Shown here: one piece after another, positions 36,416-48,629 of the stretch
How the letters are laid out: each line of letters opens with the position of its first letter
Numbering within the stretch: position 1 is the stretch's first letter
Origin: Hyposmocoma kahamanoa
Taxonomy: Eukaryota; Arthropoda; Insecta; Lepidoptera; Cosmopterigidae
Length of the DNA stretch: 64,000 nt
Assembly (NCBI RefSeq): GCF_003589595.1
Contig: NW_020653945.1
Span: 3,720,026 to 3,784,025 of the forward strand
Direction: 5' to 3'
The notes under the pieces: generated by a model
Seen by the model: the letters and a program-made list of their open reading frames with translations, nothing else
Database searches by the model: none
Told to the model about the DNA's origin: nothing
Program-made: the position numbers and the translations under genes

Positions 36416-36920
36416 CCACGGGTTTAAGTTTAAAGTTTTAATTTAGTTAAAAAGTTTTAGTTTTTTTAATATTATTGTAATAAAAACTTTATAATTGAAA
36501 ATTTATTTAATGATTATAAAGGCATCAGCACAAATGACACAAGTTTTTAATCATCTCAGTAGCAAAGAAGAAATTAATATCAATCAATGTCAAACAATCC
36601 GAATATTGCAGATGCAAAAAAATCTAGACAATCTAATTGCAATATCATAAGCTTAGAATCACTTTGGCCTTTTCAGACGTGAAAGCTCGATTTAGATTTA
36701 TCTAAGATTATCTCTAGACTCTGATCTCTAGACTAGACTTGCAGCTACAGCAGCATAAAACGTTGTATGCTTTTAGCAATCATTTTATTTAGAAATTTTA
36801 TTGCATATGAATGAATGAAATGAAATATCAATTGCTACTAGAGCAAGTACCTATTGCACCTTTAGAATGAAAGTGACCCAACACAAAATGTAAACCATTT
36901 GGGAATACACAAATTTTTTT
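36416..36920. other. Non-coding, nothing recognised
   Basis: AT-rich sequence with no supported features. Confidence 0.4.
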
Positions 36921-37205
36921 ATAACATCAAGTGACGGGACGAACAAGTTGTGCGCCTGATGGTAAGTTACACGCCTGTCCATAACAGTTGCAGTACCACT
37001 CAGAGCTTTTAATCACAAAGATCTTCGGGGCACTGCCACTGCGCCCATCACCCTGAGACATAAGTTGACAAGTCCCATGTGCCTGTAATTTCACCAGCAC
37101 CCTTACCTTTCTAAACCGGAGGGCTGTAATGCTCACATTACTGCTTGGCGGCAAAAATAGGTAAGGCCCTGAACTCTTTCACTAGGAGCTCTACTGCTAT
37201 TAATA
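36921..37205 (+). mobile_element. SINE-like repeat B, full length
   Basis: This is a good reference copy: ataacatcaagtgacgggac, gtgcgcctgatggtaag, ggggcactgccactgc, cctgagacataagttgacaa, gtaatttcaccagcaccctt, ctgcttggcggcaaaaatag and a last block ggagctctactgctat shared with the copy at 8429. Confidence 0.85.
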
Positions 37206-37794
37206 TTGCTAATCCGTCACTTTTTCACCAGCAACGGTGGTGGCGTGTTATCTTTTCTGATACGGATTCTACACTATGTGCCGCGTTTACATTGCTGGAA
37301 TGGAATTTCAAACATATTAAAGAAACGCGTATAGTAAGTCTGTGCCATTCGAGCTTTAATGACACTGACTCTTACTTCAGTTATTTCGGACCTTATGAAT
37401 AATGATTTTTAAAGATTTTTTTACGGTATAAACTCATAAAATTATAAACAGAACATTACCTAAATTAGAGACCCAACGATGTTTGAAAACGAAAAATTAA
37501 CAAAGTTTTCAATACAAACCGTAGTGAATCTAAACACTGGAACAATGGGTGGGCTAATTAATTAAACAATAGATTCTGTGAACGTAGTGGAACGTAATTA
37601 CACTAATAGCCAGTTTGTTATCGATTCCGATTCAGGGGGTATCTTGGAGACATCCGGTGGAGGACAACTGCTGGCCAATGACTGTGCATTCCACCTTATT
37701 TTAATGGTGTGTTTACTTAGTAGGAAGTTCAACGGCTTGGGACATTTTTTCAACTGAATTTCTTTATTCTTGACTCACATCTGCTAGACTTGAG
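37206..37794. other. Non-coding, nothing recognised
   Basis: An 85-codon frame at 37145-37402 overlaps the SINE end and shows no motif. Nothing else was supported. Confidence 0.4.
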
Positions 37795-37905
37795 TCAAAA
37801 TCGCGTATGTTTGTTTTGTTTCGGGACCTTTACAGGTCCCATGGTCACAGCTATTGAAAAAATAGTTTCATTTCCTATGTGTAACAATCACTCAACCTAA
37901 GTACG
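37795..37905. repeat. Foldback repeat D fragment
   Basis: Contains tttcgggacctttacaggtc, ccatggtcaca and aatagtttcatttcctatgt, about half of the family D unit. Confidence 0.65.
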
Positions 37906-39249
37906 TGTAATGCTCATACTGTCGTCACTAATACTGAAGATAACGCTAACATACTGTTAGAAATCATTGGCTATCCTGACTTCACAACAAATTCTTCTAT
38001 CGCCTAGTGGGAAAATACAGGGAGAAAAGAATTAAGACCAACTCGAAAAGTGACAAACGATATTATCTACTAAGTCCTTTGAGGCTTATGAGAAAGATAT
38101 AAGGATGAAAATAACAAAATAATTACAATTTCGAGTAAAGGATTAAGTTGGTAAAAAAGACTGTGGGACTCGGTCATTCAATACGCAGGAATCGCCTTTC
38201 CTTTAAAATGTACAAAAAATAAAGTGATCATTTACTTGAGTACACTTTCGGAGGAAGTATGCTCAGGATTTTGTTACATGAGAAAAATGTAACGGAAGAA
38301 GTACCAAATGACCGAGTAAATATGACTAAATACCTATTTATTAAGATGTATTTTCCTACAAGTACCTACACAAACATTTTCAGGATCTTGCTGCATAAGT
38401 TCCAAAAAGCCAAAGCTGTGTAAGTAATAAAAACTTCCCCTTAAAACATTATTAATATTTTCTAGAACAGAAATGGTGGATCCACGATCCACGAAATTCA
38501 AAATGTCAAGTTCAAAATTTTAACTTTCGTTGGATATATTTACAATATCCAGACGCAAAACGATTTGCATAAAAATGCCTACCCTATTCAGTATTCTAAA
38601 ACTGCCAATTCAAGCTCGAAGAAACCTTTCATGCATTCTCCAAGACGATCGTATATTAAAAACTTTTTCATTTTTGAATCTTTTAAACTCGCTTAGCCCG
38701 AAGCGATGTTTGGTGTTCGTGACACCGCACCGACGCAGGCGCAGCCCGGCTTATTATTAAAGCAAACGAGCGGACGGACGGACCGATAACCACTTGTGCA
38801 TATGCATACGATACTACGTAAACATAGATATGTACTTTGAATTTTTAGAGGGTTTTAGGGATCAGCTCTTGGACCACGTTTCTATCTTGGGTATTATAAA
38901 CACTTTAGAACTTGCATTCTTATATAATAGCATTTTGAATCGTATTTCTTATGCATTTGGGCTGAATTTGTTATGAAAATAAAACGTTCATGTAAAAATT
39001 TTGGAGAATGAATGATAACTTGCCCTCACATGTTGATTTGATTTGAAAAGGGTTAGTCATAAGCCACAACATCTGAACAAAAGTGTAGACTCTAATTGTA
39101 TTACCTATTAAAGAATATGTTTGGATACATATCCACTGGCTGTATCGCTACGCTCGGAAATCCAAATGTACGCAGAACTACTTGATACCACTGTTTGCAC
39201 ACTAAATAATATTAGAAGTACTTATACATCTGCCACTTAAGCTCTGGAG
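37906..39249. other. Non-coding, one small CpG-rich patch
   Basis: The patch gacaccgcaccgacgcaggcgcagcc near 38722 stands out in composition. Two short open frames (38530-38760 and 38794-38976) lack motifs. Nothing else was recognised. Confidence 0.35.
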
Positions 39250-39465
39250 CATGAGCACTATTTCACTAGAACTACATTCTCGTTTAAACCAGTCCGACAT
39301 CCGTGGGGTCTGCTGTTTGTACAGCGATCCTGTTGTGTCGGCAAACAGCACAGATAACAAGGGAAAGGTGCTTGTTCAACGTCCAAACTTCGGGTAAAAC
39401 GTGGCTAGTAAAAACAGAATAGGACCTAGTAACACGCCTTGTGGAAGTACAGCGTTCTTAAAACA
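39250..39465 (-). pseudogene. Reverse-transcriptase domain fragment
   Basis: Minus-strand translation across frameshifts gives LPQGVLLGPILFLLA and then VLFADTTG, which correspond to the QGSVLGPILF and catalytic FADDT blocks of non-LTR reverse transcriptases. The second catalytic aspartate is replaced by threonine, and the spacing between the blocks is shortened. The fragment is inactive. Confidence 0.65.
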
Positions 39466-40104
39466 GAGCGTTTAGATCATTTGGATGGCGTGGTTATAAT
39501 AATTTCCATATGAGTTGTGAAAATGTTATTTGATATTCATAATAGTAAAACGTTAACTTTAAATTAAACTAAGCAGTTACATTAAAGTAATACACGTATG
39601 CTTGTTAATAGCATGAAAGACATACGTAATAATAAAACAAAACAACACAATTCGCATGAGAATCTATCTTTTCCCAGACAATACAGTGGCAAATGTGACA
39701 TACGCAATAAAAACGACGTGACTGGTTGTTAAAAAACCTCAAAACAACACTTTTATATAATGCACCCGCATGCAACACTGGTAGTCTCTTAAGGTGGTTG
39801 AAGACATGTAAGATTTTGCACAAATTCGTTTACTTATACCTAAATATTTAGCTTGTGTAACTGTCATTGCAAACGCTATGTTAATAGATGACTAAACCGG
39901 TCATAGTGAATTTGAAATCGATATTCAAACTACGAACGGTTGTTATTTGTGCTGCAACCAAATAGGACTTTGTAATTGAATGAACAGTTGGAATTTTTCG
40001 CGGTTTTTGAGTTTCTTAATCGCGGTCATTGTAAGGATACACCGGAAGTTAACACATTATAGTTTTATAACTTTCTAAGTATTTAGCAGGAATGTTTTTA
40101 AATT
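39466..40104. other. Non-coding, nothing recognised
   Basis: AT-rich sequence with no supported features. Confidence 0.4.
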
Positions 40105-40310
40105 CTTTTTAAAAAAGGAGGAATTTTTCAATTCGTATTTTGGCAGTTGTGAATCGGGTTTCTCAGTAGTGGTCCTTTTCCACTTTGAAGAAAATATTAA
40201 GGCACATTAGGAGACGTATCCGGTTTATTAGATTTCACCCACTTTCCATTAACCGATTCCAGGAAAATTTTGGCAAAAAGATATAATTCCACAAAGTTGT
40301 AACACAAAAA
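40105..40310 (-). repeat. Repeat family F, minus strand
   Basis: The order aaaaaaggaggaatttttcaa, tggtccttttccactttgaagaaaat and ctttccattaaccgattcc is the reverse of the 852-1095 copy, with many substitutions. It is a diverged copy. Confidence 0.55.
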
Positions 40311-40694
40311 GTTGTCTGCGTGGTAAGATAGCTGATTAACATTGTAGACTATATCAACAATTTTATTATCAATTATAAATTAAAATACTTATCAACAACC
40401 ATTAAATTGAAACCGCTTTTTACAACATAATACCATAATGTAGTAGCCATCAAGCTTAATAAAGACGTTTTTGGCGTAGTAAATCGCGTTTCATTCTCAA
40501 ATTGAAATTGGTCAAGCTTTATAGCGACCATTCCCTATGAAATGGCTGTAGGATGCTGTGTGCATTAACACTAGTGGAGGAAATTGTGTACTTTTAACAA
40601 CACTATAAAACTATAGCATCGTCTGTCGTAATCAACTGCTTGTTGATTGCACAATGCACCTGTTGAATGTTACTTTTCAATGAAACTGACATAA

Positions 40695-41345
40695 TTATTA
40701 AGAATGTTCTGAGTCATAGTTTCCCAAAGTTTTTGGCTCACCATCGCCCATTTTGGCAAGATAACCACCACCACAAAAATAATTGAAACACGTAAGTTAT
40801 TAACAAAAAAATTATATAAAATGAATAGCGACATCTCTCGCCAGGACTGGTAGCTGTAAAGGTACTAACTGGGTGATAAATCTTTCATAGATTTCTCATA
40901 GATGGCGCTACGACTAAAATGTCGTTGAAAAACCAAATACAAAGACACGACGCAAGCACATAGAAAAATTCGTGAGGTCCGTTGGTTCGTTCCGTGGCTT
41001 AGTTGGTATAGCGTCTGGCACGGTATGCAAGAAGACGTCGGTTCGAATCCGACCGGATCGAAGGAATTTTTTCTGAGTGTTCGATCTTTGTATTAATAAT
41101 TATAACAAACTAGTGGAGTAATTTCACAAAAAATAATTGAATATCAATTCAATAAAAATTTAATTAATGTAGTGTTATATTTTGTATGTTATATTTAGAT
41201 AATTCAGGTTTTTTTTTTCAAATGCGGTAGCACCCCCCGGACAACATGAACGCCCCTAATGGCTTCCGAGACGCTACCCTAAGACTCTTCAGCGCCCACT
41301 GAGGGGCAGTAGGGATTACTTTGGGAAACTATTTTATTAGTAGAT
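40695..41345. mobile_element. Possible hAT-like element interrupted by family E
   Basis: The left end tagtttcccaaagtttttgg and the right end gattactttgggaaacta are inverted relative to each other, with agtttcccaaag-type ends as in many insect hAT elements. Between them lies a family E element (40820-41165). Flanking 8-bp duplications could not be made out. There is no transposase frame. Confidence 0.45.
40820..41165 (+). mobile_element. Family E element with tRNA-like module, copy 2
   Basis: After gcgacatctctcgccaggac and a catagatggcgctacgac block, the span 40990-41065 folds like a tRNA. The 5' strand cgttccg pairs with 3' cggatcg at six of seven positions, a D-like arm gcttagttggtatagc follows, and the T arm is gtcggttcgaatccgac. 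A- and B-box sequences are good. The anticodon arm does not have a canonical seven-base loop. The right end (41095-41155) is the reverse complement of the left end of copy 3, so the family has long terminal inverted repeats. Confidence 0.75.
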
Positions 41346-42479
41346 CACTACTAAGAAAAAAGTTAGTTTGTAAGTTAACTCGAAAAAAAAACAAACAATT
41401 TTTCATTTTTCAAAAAACATTAATAAATAAATCGCTCCGTTTTTTCTAAAATTGTTTTTTTTTTTCAGAGAAAGTAAAATAAAATAACTAAAATGAAGTA
41501 AAACACTAACTGTGATTAAAGTTATTATTTCACTTTATGAATACTGTAAATATGAATTATCACATGACACTCAACAACAACGAAGAGTTCGTTGCACCGC
41601 ATTCAACTCAATCAAATTATAAACTAAACAATTGGAGAATTTCCCGTCCACAGATATAAACGTCAGTAAGTGTTGCCCATTTACTTTGAGCAATTTATGT
41701 AAGAAGACCGATAGGCTGATGAACAGCGGTGCAGAAGGCAAGCGGGAAACCACTGCACTGTTATGAAAAATAATATTAGCAAAAGAGATTAAAAAAATGT
41801 AATATGTAATATCAAATTTTTATTTTCATACTTTTAGGAAAAAAACTTTTGCAGAAAAGAGCAGTTCTTTTTCATTGCTTTTTTTATCTCAAAAAAAAAA
41901 GTTTTTTTAACAACAATTAAAGATTATAAGGATAAGGTTAGGCAACTACTGGTTTAGAGTAGAGAAATGTGAAACATTTTTTGATCATCGTTAAGACCAC
42001 AGTATTTTAGAGTCTTTTTTCAAGGTCAAGTTCGTTATTTACAAGTACATCGAAGAATGCCAGTATGTGCATTGGGTATCCTATTATTGCTCTAATAGAA
42101 CAAACATTTCAAAGTAATTGGTAATTACTTTATTCAAGCAACATGTAACTTTGTATCACTTGACAAGTAAGTAGTTATGTCCGCAAAAGTCAAACTAGAT
42201 CAGGGACGTTGTGCGACCAAAATGGGCTAACGATTCTAGCAAAGCTAACTAACTATGAACGTAACTCCACATCTTACGTGTGGTCCAAATGTTTAGTACC
42301 TTAAAAGGTAGCTAATTGGAGTTAAAACCTTTATTGTATTACCTTTATTGATTGGTTATTTGATTTATAGTGAACTTAAAAGGATTGAAGCTTTTTAATA
42401 GAGCAATAATTTTAGTTTTAATTTAGATATTGACAACGAATATAGAATATACAGGCTTCTTAAAATGGGAAACCAAGCG
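41346..42479. other. Non-coding, nothing recognised
   Basis: Very AT-rich sequence with several A and T runs. No exon or known repeat is supported. Confidence 0.4.
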
Positions 42480-42545
42480 ATTTGTAACCGACTACAAAAA
42501 AGGAGGTTCTCAAATTCGACTGTACTTTTTTGTGTATATATTTAC
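42480..42545 (-). repeat. Repeat family F end fragment
   Basis: The words gtaaccgactacaaaaaagg and aggttctcaaattcgactgt match the terminal part of family F in reverse. Only about 65 bases remain. Confidence 0.5.
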
Positions 42546-43009
42546 TATGACTGCTAATCTAGCGGGAAAAATAGTCGGTATACATTCCCATTTCAATTGA
42601 GAACTAATAGGGATATACGTAGACAAGAAAGATATACAAATGTTAATTATGTGGACTTATTATACTGAAAGATATTTATGCCTCTTGTACGATATTGCCA
42701 TATTATTACTTCTTCTCTCAGTGCCTTTGGTTGGCTGGAAAAGATCTTTTTTAAAGATAAGTCCAACTTTTCTACCTTTCATATATATATTAAAATTTCT
42801 TTTGATTTTGTTTGGTGCAATAAAGAATATACTAAGTAATTAACGAAAGTAAAAAAGCTGATGCATAAAACTAATTTACTCCACACCGATTTTACGCCTA
42901 TCAATTTATTTCAAAAACAATTGATTGTAATTATCATATTTTTAATTTGGCGACGATAAGCTCGAATATAAACTTCATAGTTTAATCCACCGGCGTAAAG
43001 TTATTACCG
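42546..43009. other. Non-coding, nothing recognised
   Basis: A 67-codon hydrophobic frame at 42640-42843 lacks motifs and splice context; it is probably chance in T-rich DNA. Confidence 0.35.
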
Positions 43010-43300
43010 GTCTGTCTTTTTCCTACAGAATATAGTTGCTTCGGTGAATGTAGCCATGAGCTCCAACATCATTCCGCCCAGCATTTTTTACCATCGGATA
43101 TCCGGACGTACGTTGGGATATCATCCCTTCTTACTCGATACTTTCAGACAAACAGCCCAGGAATGGAATTCCCTGCCTGCGTCTGTGTTTCCGAGCACAT
43201 ACGACTCAAGTATCTTTAAAGTACGACTGAACATCAACAGGCATCTTCTGGGCGAGCTCGTTTCATTGTAGACCCTATCTTTGCTTCAGGGCTAAATAGT
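43010..43300 (+). pseudogene. Non-LTR retrotransposon ORF2 C-terminus (family K)
   Basis: An open frame of about 75 codons to 43271 encodes MSSNIIPPSIFYHRISGRT, then EWNSLPASVFPSTYDSSIFK, and ends RHLLGELVSL. This is the conserved C-terminal tail of a widespread insect LINE family. The RT and endonuclease domains are missing. Related fragments lie at 10450 and 12365 on the minus strand. Confidence 0.9.
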
Positions 43301-43738
43301 GGTCCATTTACTTAAAATACTTAAAGATAACGACATTTCAATTTATGCCATATACTGTTGCTGAATTAGGTTCAGATATTTTAAAAATTTCTTAGGCGAA
43401 AATAATGTCGACATGCTAAATAAAACGCACATTTTCTTATTGAGTTGATTGAACAACTTTGTTACTTGTTATGCAAATTAGAAGCTCTTTGCTATAGTAA
43501 TAAAGTCCAAGTACATTGATGAGTCAGAGCAGGGTTTTAAAGTGAGAAATTGCCAATTGAACATGGCTAGGTTTAGTTGAGATTTATAAGCGACTGTACT
43601 TTAAATGGCGACCTCGTAAATTTACTGATTTTGATATTACTGATCTCGTGCATGGTTTTCTAATTCTAACACAGCCAGGGTTTTTATATGTACTCAAACA
43701 TTTATCAGAGAAACTTGAGCTTTAGTTTGAGCATAAAC
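43301..43738. other. Non-coding, nothing recognised
   Basis: AT-rich sequence with no supported features. Confidence 0.4.
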
Positions 43739-44024
43739 CATTGACTTACAATTATATGGACGTCGGGTCCACGCTAAAAAGTGTCCGAACTTATAGGGCG
43801 TTAAAATCGTATACAGAGCGTCATTCACGCTTTAGTCTTCGTTTGTTCGACTGACAGCGAAGCAAGCAAAATTAGACAGTACTGCGATGACATTACAATT
43901 TAAATTCAACGTTTTAGCTTGTTCATATTCCTTTACATGTCACTACGTTTAAATAGGTTGATTTGGGACATTTTTTTCGAGGTTTTTGTATTAGACCCGT
44001 CGTCCATTTATTTGTAAGTCAATG
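43739..44024. mobile_element. hAT-type MITE, copy 3 (full length, 286 bp)
   Basis: This is the uninterrupted reference copy, with ends cattgacttacaattatatg and catttatttgtaagtcaatg. Internally it matches copy 2 closely on both sides of that copy's LINE insertion. No exact 8-bp flanking duplication is visible (gcataaac against attaaaat), so the flanks have diverged or been rearranged. Confidence 0.88.
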
Positions 44025-44187
44025 ATTAAAATTCAATAATTTAACCAGCTGATTAAATAAACAATCATTTTTCCAGCAAAAATTATGTAAATTTTTAGGT
44101 AACGAAGTGTAATTTTCGACTCGATGGCCCACGTAACACTGATACATATATTTAATCAAGTTAAAATTATTGACGATTTGCCAATTA

Positions 44188-44406
44188 TTATATGTCTGCC
44201 GCCAAGCATTAATGTCAGCATTACTGTGTTCCAGTTTTGAAGTACAAGGGTGCTGGTGAAATTACATTCACATGGGACTTGTCAACTTATGTCTCAGGGT
44301 GACGGGTGCAATGGCAGTGACCCTCAGATCTTTGCGATTTAAAGTGGCACAGCAACTGTTATGGATAGGCGTGTAGCTTACCATCAGGCGCACGACTTGA
44401 TATTAA
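44188..44406 (-). mobile_element. SINE-like repeat B, minus strand
   Basis: Contains tctgccgccaagcattaatg, tgggacttgtcaacttatgt, tctcagggtgacgggtgc and ccatcaggcgcacgacttg. The head sequence is truncated after gacttgatatt. Confidence 0.78.
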
Positions 44407-44767
44407 ACGGAAAATAATTACGCACTAGGCGTAGAAATTCACCTACTATATCAAACACCGTATAGTGGCGACTTTTACAATTGTCCTCATTGCACGACCG
44501 GAGACAATTGGCCACTAATTACAATTGTTTATAAAGAGACACCCCGTTCGACGTGTTTGGATAACACGGCATCTGCATTTCGTTGTATGCGCAAGCGCAG
44601 GGTGAATGAAACATCTTTACAACCTGCCTTAGATTGCTATCGAAACTTGTTTACTAGTGCTACACTTTTAATTTTTAATGATTCCTTAAATAGAGTACGA
44701 CATCCGTTTATAACAGGCAGTCAGGTAAATAACTTGAAAATAAAGAAGTACATTGAAAATTAAAGTA

Positions 44768-44870
44768 TTTTTTCGGATCTAAATATTTGTTTTATTTTTT
44801 CAAATAAACTAACGCTTTGGGCCTGTGAAACTTTTGACCTGTCCCATGGTCACGGCTGGCTGAGAGGTAA
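44768..44870. repeat. Foldback repeat D fragment
   Basis: Contains tttcggatctaaatatttgt, a diverged gctttgggcctgtgaaac and cccatggtcacggctggctg. About half of the family D unit remains. Confidence 0.55.
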
Positions 44871-45939
44871 AGTCATAAACCTTATATCGTTATATGTTCG
44901 AAAATAACGTAAATTGTTTTAAAAAACAATAACCCGACTGCAATAAAATAACTGAAAAGAGATAAAAAGACGGGTAATGTTTTGACTTTGACATTTTGTT
45001 AAAGAAAATAATAATATTAAATTTCGAAACACAAAACAGGTTATCGTTATCGATAGGAGACAGACCAATGCTTTATTTTTTGTAGATCTTTTCAAGATCT
45101 ATAATTCCGTAATACTTAAATTTGATATATCTCTTGTGGTTTGTCCAGTATAAGATAATAACAACAAAAAATGACTACCCATATATATGAAAATAGGTTC
45201 AGCTGCGCATTATATTGCCCCTGAAAATGTGTGAAATACCCAAACCCGCACAGGACCAGTGTCGTGGACAATGGACTTCTCGGAGAAGATCCGTGCTCCT
45301 ACTGGGATCTAATACTTCTTCAGAATCAGAAACTTTTGTGGACGTGGACACAACAAATCTCGAGGGTTTCATTTCAATATATTATGGTCTTAATCCTTAG
45401 TATGTATGTAATAATACATTCACATCAGTAACATATACATTTTTATTTCTATATTACTACGAAAGCCATGTAAAAGACGGACAAAACAAAGGATTATATT
45501 CACATTGCGTAAATCTTTATAAAAAAAATAATAAGTTGCCTACAACAATTGGCGTCAAAACAAATTGACATTTGGCAACACTAAATTTGGTTTCAAAAAT
45601 CATGGGTGACAGTGAATATGTAACCATAACGTTCTCAAGCCTTTAACTACTGTAGTTTATGTTCCTCTTTAAAACATTTCATGGGAACAAAATAACAATG
45701 ATATCGGAGAGTTAGACAAACATTCATATTTCTGAGTATGTAACACAATCTTATCTCAAGTAATGCTTGCAAACTGTAACTTATGGCGTGTGTTAGCGGA
45801 AACCGACAACTTAAAACAATGTTTAACGAAACATCTTTTGTATACATTCTTTGTTCTCAAACAATGAATGAATGATACTTTATAGGAAAGTAAATACGAA
45901 CTTAAGCAAGGGAATTTGTAATATTTACAATTAAACATT
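44871..45939. other. Non-coding, nothing recognised
   Basis: Overlapping open frames at 45215-45431 have no recognisable motif. No repeats of the named families were found. Confidence 0.35.
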
Positions 45940-46045
45940 GATTTTCATAGATTTCTCACAGATGGCGCTAAGGCAAAAAGTCCTTAAAATAAAAAAAATC
46001 TACTAGTATGTAAAGAAATTCGTAAAGTCTGCTGGTTTGGTAAAC
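45940..46045 (+). repeat. Family E fragment
   Basis: The words tcatagatttctcacagatg, gcgctaaggcaaaaagtcc and gaaattcgtaaagtctgctgg match family E just before the tRNA-like module. The module itself is missing. Confidence 0.55.
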
Positions 46046-46394
46046 ATAATGATATTCAATAAACTTATTCTAATCCATGATATTATATTAGCAATTAGGT
46101 AACATTAAGATCGTTTCAGTGTCAACATTATCATCACACAATTAACTTATTATTAGTGTAACAAACATGCAATTAAGTAATCATAGTGTCTGCTAAACGG
46201 CTGTGGATATCTCTTCCTGAACGTATTACACAGTCGCTTGATTCCTGATTGTTTCAAACCTCGGGAATGAGTTTGATATGTGCATGACAATCACGCCGAT
46301 TATCTGGTCTGAGACTAAAGATCTGGATTTGGGGCACTACCCAGACCAGATCCGTCACTGTGGGTGCACCGTGCAAACTCGTGGGCTACCGAGG

Positions 46395-46705
46395 TCCTCA
46401 TAGTCAATTTTTTTTTAAATAAAATAAGTGCACATTTGACCTCCATCCCTACTTATGGAAAGTGGCGATGAGCTCGTCTATGTAGCATGCACACCTAAAT
46501 AATGCCTATTCACTCTAGCTTTGAAAAGGTCCAAGTTACAGCTTTCGAGGAATAAGTCAGCAGGGATCTCGACTCTGTATCCGCTCGCAAATGTGGAAGC
46601 GGAACGCTTCGTGCGATACGTTGGATTATCCAGTACATAGGTGTAGAACCCCAGCCCGCGTCTAGTCCACTGATGATCACACTCTCCGTGATATCCTCAT
46701 CTTCA
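46395..46705 (-). pseudogene. Non-LTR retrotransposon ORF2 C-terminus
   Basis: The minus-strand frame reads GFYTYVLDNPTYRTKRSAST, then GYRVEIPADLFLESCNLDLF and KARVNRHYLGVHAT before a stop. It is open for about 65 codons and matches the 35545 fragment. The reading frame is typical of the end of insect LINE ORF2, with the RT domain lost by 5' truncation. Confidence 0.8.
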
Positions 46706-46842
46706 ACTTTCATCAATCCTTCTCAACCCTTTCTGTAATATCCTTACTACACACTTTTATCCGTACCAAAGTATTTACACACATACATATTCTTAACAAA
46801 CATAGATTGTATATTTAGTTTTTAGAAATACAATTAGTATAT

Positions 46843-47165
46843 TGAATTTTTTATTGAATAGATATTCAAATATTTTTTGTGAAATTACTCCACTAGTTTG
46901 TTATATATATATATATTTAAATACAGCGAATAGCGACATCTCTCGCCAGGACTGGTAGCTGTAAAGGTACTAACTGGGTAATAAATCTCGCTACGACTAA
47001 AAAGTCGTTGAACAACCAAATACAAAGACAAGACGCAAGCACATAGAAAAATTCGTGAGGTCCGCTGGTTCGTTCCGTGGCTTAGTTGGTATAGCGTCTG
47101 GCACGGTAATTTAGAAGACGTCGGTTCGAATCCAAGGATTTTTTTGTGAGTGTTCGATTTTTACA
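46843..47165 (+). mobile_element. Family E element with tRNA-like module, copy 3
   Basis: The left terminal repeat (46843-46905, including gtgaaattactccactagtt) is followed by the gcgacatctctcgccaggac block and, at 47070-47145, the tRNA-like module with A-box region ggcttagttggtatagcg and B box ggttcgaatcc. The sequence after the B box is shortened by about 8 bases relative to copy 2, which breaks the acceptor-like pairing. The right terminal repeat is missing. Confidence 0.75.
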
Positions 47166-47230
47166 ATTAGTGTACTTATTAAATTTATTGGTATACTGTA
47201 TTCATTTATTTACTTAGCAATAAGGATATT

Positions 47231-47444
47231 ATAGTCCATTTGTTTAGGTACTTAACTAAATGTAAACAATGTTGATACATCTTTTTATTGAAACATAGAC
47301 TTTACAAATCAATAGTTAAGTTAAGCTAAGAATTTGTATTTCGTATTCGAAGGTAACTGAAAATCATTTTATAAATGTATATTTCATTAAATAGACATCT
47401 CAAGATTGTTTACATTTAGTTAAGTACCTAAACAGATGGACTAT
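47231..47444. mobile_element. MITE with 40-bp terminal inverted repeats
   Basis: The arm beginning atagtccatttgtttaggta at 47231-47270 is the reverse complement of 47405-47444 at 39 of 40 positions. The ends can be read as TA target duplications around gtccat...atggac, which would suit a Tc1/mariner-type origin. The 134-bp interior is AT-rich and non-coding. Confidence 0.88.
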
Positions 47445-48629
47445 GGCTTATTTCGTACTCACTGATATGAACAATAACTCATTACCTACTTGATAATTTT
47501 TACAATGAAGATTTCGTATTAGAACAACATGGAAATGATTCCCCTCAATCCACAAACAGAAGACGTATTTAACATTTCCAGACACGCGCGATTTCATGCC
47601 ATAAACCTAAGGTATACATGCCAACACAAAATAAGTACCTCCAAGTAAATTGCCCTACACACAACGAATCTTAAAAGCTACTTTCTCTGATCTTACACAA
47701 AAGTTATTCAATCAATATTCAAAAGGTCCTGCGTACAGCGTACAGTAAACGTGTGTTGGATCAAAAAAACACTGAAGCGTTATTACCGAGGATAATTTGT
47801 ATTCAACAGGTTAGGTTTAGACAAATACATCGTGCAGGTTATGGTTGGAATTAAACTGCGTTCGTATCTGTTGATCTAGTGGTCGAAGGCTCATTCTAAA
47901 CACATGCAAATGTGAAGGCTGTCGCTAATACCGTTCTGGATCAGTTCTGGGAAAGGGTTAAAGTCAGAAAGGAACGGCATTGATATCTACAAATAATCAA
48001 GCTATAAAATGATTCAAAGCTTCCTTACAAAGTTTTTAAAATCATTTTTATGTCAGTCAGACAGTCTTCCTATAGGAGTTATGTATGTACGTAGAGAGTC
48101 AAATAACTACATCTGAAAGCGAAATATGATTTGAATGGAAAATGCTTTTCCACACAAGTTGTCAATATTTAGCAATTTTTTTTTTTTTGGAATCGTTCTA
48201 TATAATTAATTCCGTAAATGTAGGTAAGTTGAACTACAACTAAAAAAGAATTTAATGTATATATTAATCCAATTTCTTTCAATTTCTTCATTGCCATCCT
48301 TAAATTCAACTTTACGAAAATAATACGAAAGCAATTTGGTGTCCCCGTAGAACCGTTTCTTATAGAACAAACTCACTAGGACTGCTCACAATTAAAAACA
48401 TTAAAAAAGGCGATGCGTTGACTTCACTCCAGTTTTTAAAACGACTTGTTTCTCAAGGTACGAACTGTGAGAACCGAGATATTACCCTCCCGGTTCTACA
48501 AGCACGCCGCTCAGCGCAAAGCTCCGTAAAGCGCGCGACCATCTCAACACGGCCGCATCGCCTTGCAGACCGCGCTTTCATAAGCTCAACCAGTCCTAAC
48601 TACAGGAAACTATCCAAACTAAGACTTAC
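47445..48629. other. Intron 1 sequence of the minus-strand gene, nothing else recognised
   Basis: This stretch lies just downstream, on the minus strand, of the splice donor at 48629-48624 and is therefore intronic for that gene. It contains no exon candidate that could be supported and no named repeat. Confidence 0.4.

Noticed and set aside
40990..41065. Functional tRNA gene in family E
   Set aside because: Acceptor and T arms pair well, but the anticodon arm lacks a normal seven-base loop, and other copies carry disruptive changes.
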